64,000 nt of DNA from JAAYKT01 sp964408955 (GCA_964408955.1 CAYPBK010000007.1:7329-71328); one strand, 5' to 3'. Positions 8,339 through 17,054 are shown, counted from the first letter of the stretch. Numbers and translations: made by a program. The notes: generated by a model not told the origin, from the sequence alone.

Positions 8339-8647
8339 TCAAATGCTAAATAGCTTCGTATATTCCGTACGTGTATCGGCAATATGATAAATATAAACAA
8401 TATTATCAATGAGACGATAGATTGCCACATGTTTTTTGCATATTATCATCCTATACCCTCGTTTGTTCATCCAATTATCCGGAGTCAAAGAGCCTGATTC
8501 TGGGAATTCTTCTAAGCGACTTATAACATCTAATATATGATCCGTAACTTTTAGTGCTGTCTCAAAATTAAACTGAAGGATATAATAATCGTTAATGCGT
8601 TTTAAATCCTCCCATGCACTTGGCAATATTTCAACCTTGTATCTCAT
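8339..8647 (-). CDS. RelE/ParE-family toxin
   Basis: This 102-aa protein is of the ParE/RelE (plasmid stabilisation) fold. It has the typical start MRYKVEILPSAWEDLKRI, a central basic patch (RGYRMIICKKHVAIYRL) and the closing IVYIYHIADTRTEY strand with the R-T-E segment seen in this family. Family members inhibit either translation as ribosome-dependent RNases or DNA gyrase; sequence alone does not decide here. Its start overlaps the end of the antitoxin gene by 17 bp, so translation is coupled. Confidence 0.88.
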   Translation of the reverse strand: MRYKVEILPSAWEDLKRINDYYILQFNFETALKVTDHILDVISRLEEFPESGSLTPDNWMNKRGYRMIICKKHVAIYRLIDNIVYIYHIADTRTEYTKLFSI

Positions 8648-8903
8648 ATGCCCTATCCCTCAGCTTCTTTCGCGCATCTTGTATAGTTATTGTTTCTTCT
8701 TTATTAATCCGCTCTTGTTCAGCCTGAAGGATTCTTGCCCTTAATTCTAATATCTGTTCCCTTTTTTCAAAGGCTTCAATGTTCATGATAACCAAATCGC
8801 CTTCTCCGTTTTTTGTAATATATATAGGCTCCTCCGTTTTTTTTGCCAGATTCGATATAGAAGAATAATCATTTCTTAAAGTAGCGGAAGCTTTAATAAT
8901 CAC
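8631..8903 (-). CDS. Phd/YefM-family antitoxin
   Basis: This 90-aa antitoxin starts with GTG at 8903, after AAAGGAG. The N-terminal half (KASATLRNDYSSISNLAKKT, EPIYITKNGEGDLVIMNIEA) is the Phd/YefM DNA-binding fold, and the C-terminal half is charged and helical and would wrap the toxin. The pair is probably autoregulated through the 42-bp palindrome directly upstream (8919-8960), which overlaps the ribosome binding site region. Confidence 0.88.
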   Translation of the reverse strand: MIIKASATLRNDYSSISNLAKKTEEPIYITKNGEGDLVIMNIEAFEKREQILELRARILQAEQERINKEETITIQDARKKLRDRAYEIQG

Positions 8904-8918
8904 TTATTACATCTCCTT

Positions 8919-8960
8919 TATATAAATATCCTGATATAATTATATCAGGATATTTATATA
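8919..8960. promoter_or_regulatory. 42-bp perfect palindrome upstream of the toxin-antitoxin operon
   Basis: The left arm 8919-8938 and right arm 8941-8960 are perfect reverse complements around a central AT. The palindrome starts within the antitoxin ribosome-binding-site stretch. No U-tract follows on the minus strand, so an operator for antitoxin or toxin-antitoxin complex is more likely than a terminator for rpmE, although the RNA hairpin could also affect read-through. Confidence 0.75.
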
Positions 8961-8981
8961 TTGTATACTTTTTTTCGTTCT

Positions 8982-9191
8982 TTATTCCTCTGTTTCAAGA
9001 TTAAATTTTCTTTTAAATCTTTCAACTCTTCCGCCGGTGTCAACAAATTTTTGTTTTCCCGTAAAGAAGGGATGACATTTGGAGCAAATTTCAACCTTTA
9101 TTTCTTCCTTAACGGAGCCTGTGGTAAATGTCTCACCGCAAGCACATCTTACAGTTGCTTCCTGATATTTAGGATGGATGCCTTCTTTCAC
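8982..9191 (-). CDS. rpmE: 50S ribosomal protein L31
   Basis: This is the zinc-containing form of L31 (69 aa), with the cysteine pairs C-A-C and C-S-K-C and the typical opening KEGIHPKYQEATVRC. I place the start at GTG 9191, because AGAGGTG is correctly spaced before it and the product then begins exactly as the family does; an in-frame ATG at 9215 would add eight unusual residues. It follows the usual Firmicutes order fsa-glpX-rho-rpmE, here interrupted by the chemoreceptor-like gene. Confidence 0.95.
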   Translation of the reverse strand: MKEGIHPKYQEATVRCACGETFTTGSVKEEIKVEICSKCHPFFTGKQKFVDTGGRVERFKRKFNLETEE

Positions 9192-9274
9192 AAAACTCAC
9201 CTCTTTCCAACCCATGAGTTAATGGTATTATCTTAATTAATGCAATTTAATTTTATCCTTAATTCAACTTTTTT

Positions 9275-9303
9275 ATTATAGCATAATAGTTTATTCATGG
9301 CAA
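9275..9303 (-). promoter_or_regulatory. SigmaA promoter for rpmE
   Basis: On the minus strand there is a -35 TTGCCA (9298-9303), exactly 17 bp, then a -10 TATAAT (9275-9280). It lies about 85 bp upstream of the rpmE start, so rpmE can be transcribed separately from rho and the chemoreceptor-like gene. Confidence 0.85.
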
Positions 9304-9434
9304 ATACTATTTTTTTGTCCAACTGTCCAACAAAAACTTGTAATTAAAAGAAAAGAAGTATTACATTATACAATGTGTGAACCGCAATACTAAATCACTA
9401 AAATATGAAAAAGCCATAAATATATAATATTATC

Positions 9435-11906
9435 TTAATTACTTTCAATTATAATATCTTCATATCTTATTTGCCCCATAGGCCCCAGTCTCACACCCAA
9501 AATTCCTTTCCTACTGACCACTCCGGTTTGGGGATGGTATAGAAAAATCCAAGGAATATCTTCAACTATGTTTTCTTCGATACGCTTAAACAAAGACATC
9601 CTATGTGTCGGATTTATGATAGCCTTGGCTTCACCTATCATTCTCGACACTTCGCTATTATTATATAAAGTATAATTATTGGGACTTTCCGGATTAAATA
9701 AAGGACCTAAAAAATTATCCGCATCAAATATATCAGCTACCCACCTGCTTATAAATAAATCACAATGATCCAAGCTCTGTCTTTCCAAATACTTATGGTG
9801 GGAAACTCTCTCAATCATACATTCGATACCGATATCCTTCAAGTCTTCCATTATATAATCTCCGATATCGTTAAATATCGTTTTGTCATCTTCATCCCTT
9901 GCTAAAACCTTTAACTTTCCTGTATTTCCAAGTCCCATAATTATTTCCTTGGCCTTTCTCGGGTCGTAGGAATAAACTTTGGTATTACTTTTTTCTATCA
10001 TACCCGGAGGCACCGGACTTTTTGATTCTACTGCCATATTGCCTAATAACTTGTCTATTATTCTTTGTTTATTTACTGCCATATTAAGTGCTCTTCTCCC
10101 TTCCTTACTCTTTATTAAGGGAGATTTTGAATTAAGATTGAATCCCATATAATAAGTAGCAGCTACACTTTTAGAGGAATAATCTATGTCTTTATTATTC
10201 TCAAACTTTTCAAAAGAAGATTTATCCTCAACTAATATAAAGTCTAAGTTACCTTTCAACAATTCTTCCGCCGGGTCCTTTAAAGCAAACTTAACAATTA
10301 TTTTATCTACATAGGGAACTCCTCCAAAATAATCAGTAAATGCCTCCAGTATGCATTCCTCATCCTTAGCGGAAAGAATCTTATACGGTCCGCAGCCTAT
10401 TACCTCTCCCTTTTCTATTCCCTCCTTGTCTACAACACCACAAAAAAATTGACCTAAATTAAGGAGAAAACCACTATAGGGTTTTGTCAGCTTAATTGAA
10501 ATGCAATACTTGTCCAAAATATTTATCCCTTTAAGATCTTTAGCTTGTCCCCTTATACATTCCTCCGCTCCTTCTACTAATTCCATTGCCCATTTTACCG
10601 GTGAATTATATTCAGGGCATACCACCCTCTCAAATGAATACTTAACGTCCGATGCCGTGATTTCCTTACCATTATGAAATTTGGCGCCTTTTCTTATGTT
10701 AAAAACCCAAGTAAGGTTATCTTCCTTTAAGTACCAGCTTTTTGCCAGTCCGGATCTTATTTCACCGGAATCTCCCGTGGTAAGAAGGCCTGTATGCACA
10801 TTGTTCATAATATGATTACCTACAGCGTCATTTAGCAATACAGGGTCATACACTTTAAAATTATAAGGTAAGCAAGTTGTTAGAATGGTCTCCTTTTTGT
10901 CTTCAGTCTTTAAGGCTTGAAGTAATTTATCGTTAAGATTATTTAAATCATTTGAAACTTGAGACATGAAATTCAAAGAGTTCTTTGTATATAAAGTATT
11001 GAGTGACGCAACTTCCACAATGGAGGACAAATCATCAAAATCATTGCTCATATTATTAGCTAGAACAGTTATGCTTTCCAAACTCTCTGTTTGTTTCTCA
11101 ATAGCTTGGGCAATCTCTATTGAAACATCAGCGTTATTTTCTACTGCTTTGATAATTTTATTAAAAACACCTCTCGTATTATGCGCTATATCATTCCCCA
11201 TCTCTACTTTTTCCATTATGTTTTCCATTGCGCTATGAGTTTTGCTTACACTATTGTTTATTTCATCAATTATTTTTGATATCTCATTCACCGATTCCAA
11301 GCTTTTATCAGAAAGGTTTCTAACCTCCCGTGCAACAACGGCAAAGCCACGCCCTTCATCACCTGCCCGTGCTGCTTCAATTGAAGCGTTAAGGGCAAGA
11401 AGATTTGTGTCGCTCCCTATATTTTTGATTACATTAAGCATAGCATTAATATTAGATGTCTTAGAAGATAATATATTTACAACTTCCCCGGCTTCTTTTA
11501 CGGACATACTTATTTGTTCCATAGCAAGAAGTGAATCGTTAACTGCTTCACTTCCTTCTTGTGCTGTTACGGCTGTTCCTTCCGAAATCTTTCCGGATTC
11601 ATCTGCATTTGCGTGTACTTCCTGGGCTAAAGCGGAATAGTTACTTATTTCGTCAGCCACGTTTTCTATGGCTTTCATTTGAGCCTCTGCATTTTGGGCG
11701 ATCTTATCCACTATACTTATTAAATTTTCTACTGCAAAGCTTGTTTCTTTTATGCTATTTGTCATTTTACTAACTATGCAGCTTTGATTATGCTTCAAAA
11801 GTGCCATGTCAATATAAGGTTCCCTTACTTTTTCGCGTTCCCTATTTTCGAGGTCTTTATCTAAAAGTTGATTTGCGTGATCCTTCTTTTTCTTTAGAAA
11901 AAACAA
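9435..11906 (-). CDS. Cytosolic chemoreceptor fused to a peptide-type solute-binding domain
   Basis: This is an unusual 823-aa fusion. Residues about 45-335 are a methyl-accepting chemotaxis signalling coiled coil whose hairpin tip is intact (IGSDTNLLALNASIEAARAG at 163-182, then EGRGFAVVAREVRNLS). Residues about 338-823 are a family-5 (SBP_bac_5, Opp/Dpp/Nik type) solute-binding domain, with WVFNIRKGAKFHNGKEITASD, CGPYKI and RRALNMAVNKQRII-type blocks. No signal peptide or membrane segment is visible, so both halves should be cytosolic. The start is TTG at 11906 after GGGAGGT. The gene follows rho by 45 bp with no terminator between. It is likely a receptor that senses an internal peptide, metal complex or similar ligand and feeds the CheA/CheW arrays; the ligand is unknown. 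Confidence 0.88.
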   Translation of the reverse strand: MFFLKKKKDHANQLLDKDLENREREKVREPYIDMALLKHNQSCIVSKMTNSIKETSFAVENLISIVDKIAQNAEAQMKAIENVADEISNYSALAQEVHANADESGKISEGTAVTAQEGSEAVNDSLLAMEQISMSVKEAGEVVNILSSKTSNINAMLNVIKNIGSDTNLLALNASIEAARAGDEGRGFAVVAREVRNLSDKSLESVNEISKIIDEINNSVSKTHSAMENIMEKVEMGNDIAHNTRGVFNKIIKAVENNADVSIEIAQAIEKQTESLESITVLANNMSNDFDDLSSIVEVASLNTLYTKNSLNFMSQVSNDLNNLNDKLLQALKTEDKKETILTTCLPYNFKVYDPVLLNDAVGNHIMNNVHTGLLTTGDSGEIRSGLAKSWYLKEDNLTWVFNIRKGAKFHNGKEITASDVKYSFERVVCPEYNSPVKWAMELVEGAEECIRGQAKDLKGINILDKYCISIKLTKPYSGFLLNLGQFFCGVVDKEGIEKGEVIGCGPYKILSAKDEECILEAFTDYFGGVPYVDKIIVKFALKDPAEELLKGNLDFILVEDKSSFEKFENNKDIDYSSKSVAATYYMGFNLNSKSPLIKSKEGRRALNMAVNKQRIIDKLLGNMAVESKSPVPPGMIEKSNTKVYSYDPRKAKEIIMGLGNTGKLKVLARDEDDKTIFNDIGDYIMEDLKDIGIECMIERVSHHKYLERQSLDHCDLFISRWVADIFDADNFLGPLFNPESPNNYTLYNNSEVSRMIGEAKAIINPTHRMSLFKRIEENIVEDIPWIFLYHPQTGVVSRKGILGVRLGPMGQIRYEDIIIESN

Positions 11907-11951
11907 ATTATTACCTCCCTAAATGCTCTGATTCAAAATTCTTCTCTTTCT

Positions 11952-13433
11952 TTATCTTTGAGCCTGCTTAAGCATGAAATCTACAAACTCCTTATTAGTT
12001 TTATTTCTAAGGAGGCTGTTTATCAGAAAGTCCGTTACCTCTGTATTGTTACCTGTGCCAAGAGCTCTCCTCATATATAGTACGGCCTCGTATTCCTCCG
12101 GTGTGAGCAGATCCTCTTCTCTCCTTGTTCCTGATTTATTCATATCTATAGCGGGGAAAATTCGTTTCTCAGACAGCTTTCTGTCCAAATGTATTTCCAT
12201 ATTACCCGTGCCTTTGAATTCCTCAAATATTACATCATCCATCCTGCTGCCGGTGTCCACCAAGGCTGTGGCAAGTATTGTCAGGCTCCCGCCTTCCTCG
12301 ATATTTCTCGCTGCACCGAAGAACTTTTTCGGCTTATACAGAGCTCCGGGATCCAAACCTCCTGACAGGGTTCTTCCCGTTGGTGCTATCGTCAGATTAT
12401 AAGCCCTTGCCAGTCTCGTTATGCTATCCAATAATACAACTACATCCTTTTTTTGCTCCACCAGTCTCTTTGCCCTTTCCAAAACAATCTCCGCCACCTT
12501 GCAATGATGGTCCGGCATCTCGTCAAAGGTAGAATATATTACGTCTCCTCTGATAGACCGCTTCATATCCGTTACCTCTTCGGGTCTTTCGTCAATAAGA
12601 AGCACTATTAATTCTATTTCAGGGTAATTTTTAGTTATACTGTTGGCAATTCTTTTAAGAAGTGTTGTTTTTCCTGCTTTAGGGGGGGAAACTATCATAC
12701 CTCTTTGACCTTTCCCTATGGGTGCCAGAAGATCTATTATTCTCGTGGATAAATCTTTGGTGTCTGATTCCATAACCAGCTTCCCTTTTGGGTATATAGG
12801 AGTTAAATCTTCAAAATCCGGTCGTCTGCTTATGGTATCCGCTTTGTCACCGTTTATCTCCTGAACATATAAAAGGGCTTGAAACTTCTCACCTTCCTTA
12901 GGTGCCCGTGTTATTCCCGTTACCCTGTCTCCTGTTCTTAAATTAAATCTCCGGATTTGTGATGGTGATATGTATATGTCTCTATCTCCTGATTGATAAT
13001 TATCTGACCTTAAAAACCCAAAGCCCTCCTGATGGACTTCCAGTATTCCGTCAGCTCTTCCTCCCTTTTCCACATCCTTTGACTCTAAAAATTTCTTTTC
13101 CTCTGCATTTAAAGGCTTTTCTGTTACAGGCTTTTCTACCTCAATTTCTTCCTCTTCATCCTTTAAATCAGAGACATCGGCTTCTTCCTTTTCTTCGCTT
13201 ATATATCCTTCCTTTTTATCCCCAGTTGTTTCATCAACTCTATTGTCGTCCTTCGTATCATTTTGCTGCTTGCTATCGGATTTCGGGATCCCATGAGCTT
13301 CTCTGGCAGCATCAATCATTGCTATAATTTCTTTTACCAGGTCCTCCTTTTTCAGTCTGTAGTAATTCTTTATTCCCATTGCTTTGGCCATCTCACGTAA
13401 TTCAGAGAGGCTTTTCCCCATCAATTCTTCCAA
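11952..13433 (-). CDS. rho: Transcription termination factor Rho
   Basis: This 493-aa hexameric RNA helicase releases transcripts. It has the N-terminal Rho_N helical domain (SLSELREMAKAMGI, residues 8-21), an acidic insertion rich in Glu/Lys/Asp (about 50-120), the cold-shock RNA-binding domain (GFGFLRSDNYQSGDRDIYIS) and the ATPase core with Walker A PPKAGKTTLL, Walker B VVVLLDSITRLARAYN and the R-loop/Q-loop region PTGRTLSGG. The start is TTG at 13433, favoured by GAGGTGA five bases upstream; an ATG four codons later is too far from it. The insert makes it longer than E. coli Rho (419 aa), as in many Gram-positive Rho proteins. Confidence 0.97.
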   Translation of the reverse strand: MEELMGKSLSELREMAKAMGIKNYYRLKKEDLVKEIIAMIDAAREAHGIPKSDSKQQNDTKDDNRVDETTGDKKEGYISEEKEEADVSDLKDEEEEIEVEKPVTEKPLNAEEKKFLESKDVEKGGRADGILEVHQEGFGFLRSDNYQSGDRDIYISPSQIRRFNLRTGDRVTGITRAPKEGEKFQALLYVQEINGDKADTISRRPDFEDLTPIYPKGKLVMESDTKDLSTRIIDLLAPIGKGQRGMIVSPPKAGKTTLLKRIANSITKNYPEIELIVLLIDERPEEVTDMKRSIRGDVIYSTFDEMPDHHCKVAEIVLERAKRLVEQKKDVVVLLDSITRLARAYNLTIAPTGRTLSGGLDPGALYKPKKFFGAARNIEEGGSLTILATALVDTGSRMDDVIFEEFKGTGNMEIHLDRKLSEKRIFPAIDMNKSGTRREEDLLTPEEYEAVLYMRRALGTGNNTEVTDFLINSLLRNKTNKEFVDFMLKQAQR

Positions 13434-13508
13434 CTTCTCACCTCATACTATTATATTATTTAATAAAATTTATCAGAGTAATGCAATATTTAAAATTTCA
13501 TTATACTC

Positions 13509-13547
13509 AAAGGTAGATTTGAGCAGTGTACTGCCCAAACCACCTTT
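13509..13547. other. Long imperfect hairpin in the glpX-rho gap
   Basis: The arms 13509-13527 and 13530-13547 pair over about 18 bp with a few mismatches (core GAGCAGT/ACTGCCC). No U-tract follows in either direction. It lies in the rho leader or at the 3' end of glpX mRNA and could be an RNA-stability element or part of rho autoregulation. The role is inferred from position only. Confidence 0.45.
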
Positions 13548-13604
13548 ATTATCATTTTCGGTAACTTTCCTTTTTTAATCTATGTAAAATTTTATTATTT
13601 GAAA

Positions 13605-14576
13605 CTATTTATATTTAGGTTTTTTATATAAATTATGAGTTGCATCAACAAATCTGATTGTACCTGTTTTAGACCTCATTACTACTGAATGAGTGACAGC
13701 CCTGTTATTTTCTAAATAAAGTACGCCTTTTAGCAGCTCTCCATCGGAAACTCCCGTAGCGGCAAAAAACACGTCATCGCCTTTTACCAGATCCTCGAGT
13801 TTTAAGACTTTATCAATCTTTTTAACCCCCATATCGATACATCTTTGTTTCTGCTCTTCACAGGAAGGAGTCAATACCCCTTGAAATTCACCCTCCAAGC
13901 ATTTAAGCGCCGCCGCCGCTATTACACCTTCAGGCGCGCCGCCTATACCCATTAAAACGTCAACACCTGTTTTTTCAAAGCAAGTTGCAAGTGCAGCAGC
14001 TACGTCACCGTCTCTAAAAAGCTTGATACGACAGCCTATCTCTCTAATTTTTCTTACCAGGTCTTCGTGTCTTTCTCTATCAAGCATCGTCACAGTAACT
14101 TCCTTAATGTCCTTTTTTAGTGCCCTTGCTACATTCCTTAAATTATCCTCTACAGGTGCATTTATGTCAACTACCCCTCTTGCTTTTGGACCGACAGCTA
14201 TTTTTTTCATGTACATATCCGGTGCATGTAGCAGACAACCTTTCTCTGCCAGTGCTACAACGGATATGGCATTAGGCAAGCCTTTCGCAACTGAATTAGT
14301 GCCGTCTAAAGGATCCACGGCGATATCCACCTGAATATCATCCGGCTCTCTTTTACCGATTTGTTCACCTATATAAAGCATAGGTGCCTCGTCCATTTCC
14401 CCTTCACCGATTACAACCACACCATCAATATTAAGATTATCGAACATTTTTCTCATACCGTCTACAGCGGCCTGATCGGCGGCAATTTTATTACCTCGTC
14501 CCATCCACTGAGCACTATTTAGCGCCGCAACTTCAGTAACCCTGACCAGCCCCATAGCGATATCTCTATCTATCAT
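13605..14576 (-). CDS. glpX: Class II fructose-1,6-bisphosphatase
   Basis: This 323-aa enzyme dephosphorylates fructose 1,6-bisphosphate in gluconeogenesis. Family motifs are present: VVIGEGEMDEAPML (metal and substrate region), VDPLDGTNSVAKG (metal-binding DPLDGT), FRDGDVAAALA and GIGGAPEGVIAAAALKC. Length and N-terminus (MIDRDIAMGLVRVTEVAALN) are typical. It follows fsa by about 100 bp, as in many Firmicutes. Confidence 0.97.
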   Translation of the reverse strand: MIDRDIAMGLVRVTEVAALNSAQWMGRGNKIAADQAAVDGMRKMFDNLNIDGVVVIGEGEMDEAPMLYIGEQIGKREPDDIQVDIAVDPLDGTNSVAKGLPNAISVVALAEKGCLLHAPDMYMKKIAVGPKARGVVDINAPVEDNLRNVARALKKDIKEVTVTMLDRERHEDLVRKIREIGCRIKLFRDGDVAAALATCFEKTGVDVLMGIGGAPEGVIAAAALKCLEGEFQGVLTPSCEEQKQRCIDMGVKKIDKVLKLEDLVKGDDVFFAATGVSDGELLKGVLYLENNRAVTHSVVMRSKTGTIRFVDATHNLYKKPKYK

Positions 14577-14677
14577 GTCCGAACACCCCCCTTTATTTAT
14601 TTGTTTTTATTGTACTCTTTACTTATCCATCAGACTCTTATAAGCACACGCAAAAATACCGCACCCTGACGGATGCT

Positions 14678-15325
14678 TTATTTTTTATTGAAATTTTGCC
14701 AGTCTGAAAGAAATTTTTCTATACCGATATCTGTAAGCGGGTGGGAAATCATTTTTAATAGGACATTAAAAGGAACGGTGCTAATATGTGCTCCTGCCAA
14801 AGCTGCTTCTGTAACATGCATGGGGTTTCTAATGCTTGCTGCAATTATTTCCGATTCATATCCGTAAATATCAAAAATAGATACAATATCCCTCACAATA
14901 TCCATTCCTGTCTGCCCCACATCATCCAACCTCCCTATAAAAGGGCTGATAAAGGATGCGCCTGCTCTTACGGCTAGCAAGGCTTGATTTACGGAAAACA
15001 CGAGCGTAACATTTGTTTTAACATCTTTCTCCTTTAAGATTTTTACGGCTGTAAGTCCTTCCTCGCACATAGGGATTTTTATTACAATATTATTATGTAT
15101 GTTGGACAGCTCCAATGCTTCGCTAACCATGTCCTCCCATTCCATACTGATTACTTCTGCACTGATTGGTCCGTCCACTATTTTGGCAATCTCCTCCACA
15201 ACCTGTTTAAAATCCCTTCCTTCTTTTGCAATTAATGAAGGGTTGGTCGTGACTCCGGAGATGATACCCATATCATTGGCTCTTTTTATCTCCTCCACGT
15301 TAGCAGTGTCAATAAAAATTTTCAT
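14678..15325 (-). CDS. fsa: Transaldolase-like fructose-6-phosphate aldolase
   Basis: This is a 215-aa small transaldolase (TalC/FSA class). The Schiff-base lysine is K83 in VIKIPM, the start MKIFIDTANVEEIK and the segment GVTTNPSLIAKEG are diagnostic, and SPFIGRLDD is the phosphate-side loop. It interconverts C3 and C6 (or C7) sugar phosphates. Sequence cannot separate true transaldolase from aldolase activity. An ATG after GGAGGT supports the start. Confidence 0.93.
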   Translation of the reverse strand: MKIFIDTANVEEIKRANDMGIISGVTTNPSLIAKEGRDFKQVVEEIAKIVDGPISAEVISMEWEDMVSEALELSNIHNNIVIKIPMCEEGLTAVKILKEKDVKTNVTLVFSVNQALLAVRAGASFISPFIGRLDDVGQTGMDIVRDIVSIFDIYGYESEIIAASIRNPMHVTEAALAGAHISTVPFNVLLKMISHPLTDIGIEKFLSDWQNFNKK

Positions 15326-15394
15326 TTATAAACCTCCGATACAAATTAAAGCAGGAAAACTTAGCTTTCGGCTATGGCAAGTATGGCTATACAT

Positions 15395-15763
15395 TTAAAT
15401 GCTGCTTATAAGCTCAATAATATCTCTTTGCTTGCCGGCAGCCAGCTTTCTGACTAAATGCCTACTCCCTACGAAAGCTATATCATTTATAGTAATGGGG
15501 CATGTCAGGATTCTTGCTTTTCTAAAAGGAATTGCTTTCCAGTTAATAGTATATAGATGGTCCTTGTTACAAATAGGGCATAAAACGCTGATATGAAAGG
15601 TTTTAAGATTATGGCTTCTGATTATTGCCAAAGGCTCTCCGCATTCACAATAAGCAGCTTTATCTTGATATTTTTTCAATTCAAAATAAGGTATATCCTT
15701 AATATTCAACTTGCCGCATTTGCAGCATCTAAGAGACACAGTTAAGCATGCGTCAAAAACCAT
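15395..15763 (-). CDS. Zinc-ribbon protein of unknown function
   Basis: I do not recognise a named function. The 122-aa protein has three cysteine pairs, CCKCGK (residues 13-18), CECG (39-42) and CPIC (62-65), with surrounding short strands, so one or two zinc ribbons are likely. The C-terminal half (ARILTCPITINDIAFVGSRHLVRKLAAGKQRDIIEL) is basic and may bind nucleic acid or a partner. It lies between fsa and kce on the same strand; small zinc-ribbon genes are common beside fsa-glpX-rho, but that does not give a role. Confidence 0.7.
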   Translation of the reverse strand: MVFDACLTVSLRCCKCGKLNIKDIPYFELKKYQDKAAYCECGEPLAIIRSHNLKTFHISVLCPICNKDHLYTINWKAIPFRKARILTCPITINDIAFVGSRHLVRKLAAGKQRDIIELISSI

Positions 15764-15811
15764 TCATATCACCCCCGTTTTGCTATAAATTTGAAAAGCT
15801 AATACTAATTA

Positions 15812-16627
15812 CTATTTACCCAGTCCCAAAATTTCTCTTGCCTCATCAGGTGTTGCCACTTCTCTACCGTATTCCTTTGCAATTCTGACAATCCTCGCAA
15901 CTAACTGTGCGTTAGAATCAGCTACTACTCCTTTGGAGTAAAAAATATTGTCCTCAAATCCCACTCTTACATGGCCGCCCATTACGATTGCCATTATTGC
16001 CAGAGGAAGCTCAAACCTGCCAATTCCCGCAACAGTCCATGTGCTGCCTTGGGGTATGCTGTGAGCTAAAAATACCAGCTCCCTGGCTTCTCCCATAATA
16101 GCTCCGGGCACTCCCATTACAAAATCAAAATGCAAAGGTGTCTTAACAAGTCCTTTTTTTACTAGTCTAAGTGCATTATCAATCATGCCTCTGTCAAAGA
16201 TTTCAATTTCTGGTTTAACGCCGTGCTCCATCATTGTTTTTGCAAAGGTCTCCATGTATTCCTGGGTGTTCATAAATACATCTGGTCCGAAATTGCAGGT
16301 CCCTGCAGTTAAGGAAGCCATCTCAGGTTTTAAAAGTACAGGCTGGATTCTTTCCTCGGCTTTATGCCAAACAGCGCCCCCTGTGGAAGGCTGAAAAATA
16401 ACATTGCATTTCTTGGCGGTTCTGTCTTTAATCTCGCCGTATACTTCCTTTGACTGTGTGGGTGTACCGTCATTCTCCCTGGCGTGCACATGCACCATAG
16501 CAGCTCCCGCCTTATACGCCTCATATGCAGCCTCGGCTATTTCCTCCGGTGTTATGGGTAAATTAGGCTGCTGTTCTCTTGTAACTTCAGCACCGGTCAA
16601 AGCCGCTGTTATTATAAGTTTATCCAA
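15812..16627 (-). CDS. kce: 3-keto-5-aminohexanoate cleavage enzyme
   Basis: This 271-aa zinc enzyme of the BKACE (DUF849) family condenses 3-keto-5-aminohexanoate with acetyl-CoA to give acetoacetate and 3-aminobutyryl-CoA in lysine fermentation. H46 and H48 in VHVHAREND are the expected metal ligands, and VGFEDN supplies the third. FQPSTGG and HFDFVMGVPGAI match family substrate-pocket blocks. The start is TTG at 16627 after AGGGGG. The neighbour kal performs the next step, which supports the specific name over other BKACE activities. The other lysine genes (aminomutases, kdd) are not in the window. Confidence 0.92.
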   Translation of the reverse strand: MDKLIITAALTGAEVTREQQPNLPITPEEIAEAAYEAYKAGAAMVHVHARENDGTPTQSKEVYGEIKDRTAKKCNVIFQPSTGGAVWHKAEERIQPVLLKPEMASLTAGTCNFGPDVFMNTQEYMETFAKTMMEHGVKPEIEIFDRGMIDNALRLVKKGLVKTPLHFDFVMGVPGAIMGEARELVFLAHSIPQGSTWTVAGIGRFELPLAIMAIVMGGHVRVGFEDNIFYSKGVVADSNAQLVARIVRIAKEYGREVATPDEAREILGLGK

Positions 16628-16670
16628 ATAAATAACCCCCTATAACAAAATCTTTCAATATTAATAAATA

Positions 16671-17054
16671 TTATTTTCTTTGCTTGTCTTTGGGAACTAC
16701 GCAAGTTCCCGTTGCACGGCAAACTATTACAGGAGTCTCTATTACCTCTGCTGCTGAATCGCTTATATCAGGTCTTGCTTGAATTACCTTTCTCGCTTCA
16801 AAAACCATCTTCCTTGAAGTATTGCCTGACTTTTCAATATAGCCCTCCGCTTCAATGAAATCGCCTGCATAGACAGGGGCTAAAAACTCAACCATATCGT
16901 AAGCAACAAAAAGTCCTTCGTCTCCATCGTTTCTGATTAGCAATTCCGTAGCAACATCGCCAAACAGTCCCAGCATTCTGGCACCGTCAACCAGATTGCC
17001 TCCGTAATGTGCATCATGGGCGCTCATTCTAAGTCTAATAAGTACCTTATCCAT
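16671..17054 (-). CDS. kal: 3-aminobutyryl-CoA ammonia lyase
   Basis: This 127-aa hotdog-fold protein removes ammonia from L-3-aminobutyryl-CoA to give crotonyl-CoA in lysine fermentation. Typical family text is visible: the N-terminal LRMSAHDAHYGGNLVDGARML and FLAPVYAGDFIEAEGYI on the central strand. It sits directly upstream of kce with a 43-bp gap and an ATG after AAGGAGG. Its small size is normal for the family. Confidence 0.92.
   Translation of the reverse strand: MDKVLIRLRMSAHDAHYGGNLVDGARMLGLFGDVATELLIRNDGDEGLFVAYDMVEFLAPVYAGDFIEAEGYIEKSGNTSRKMVFEARKVIQARPDISDSAAEVIETPVIVCRATGTCVVPKDKQRK

Noticed and set aside
8919..8960. The long palindrome as rpmE terminator
   Set aside because: There is no U-tract after it on the minus strand and the stem is AT-rich; an operator fits better.
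11242..11640. A 132-aa plus-strand gene inside the chemoreceptor fusion
   Set aside because: It is a reverse-strand shadow of the coiled-coil coding region.
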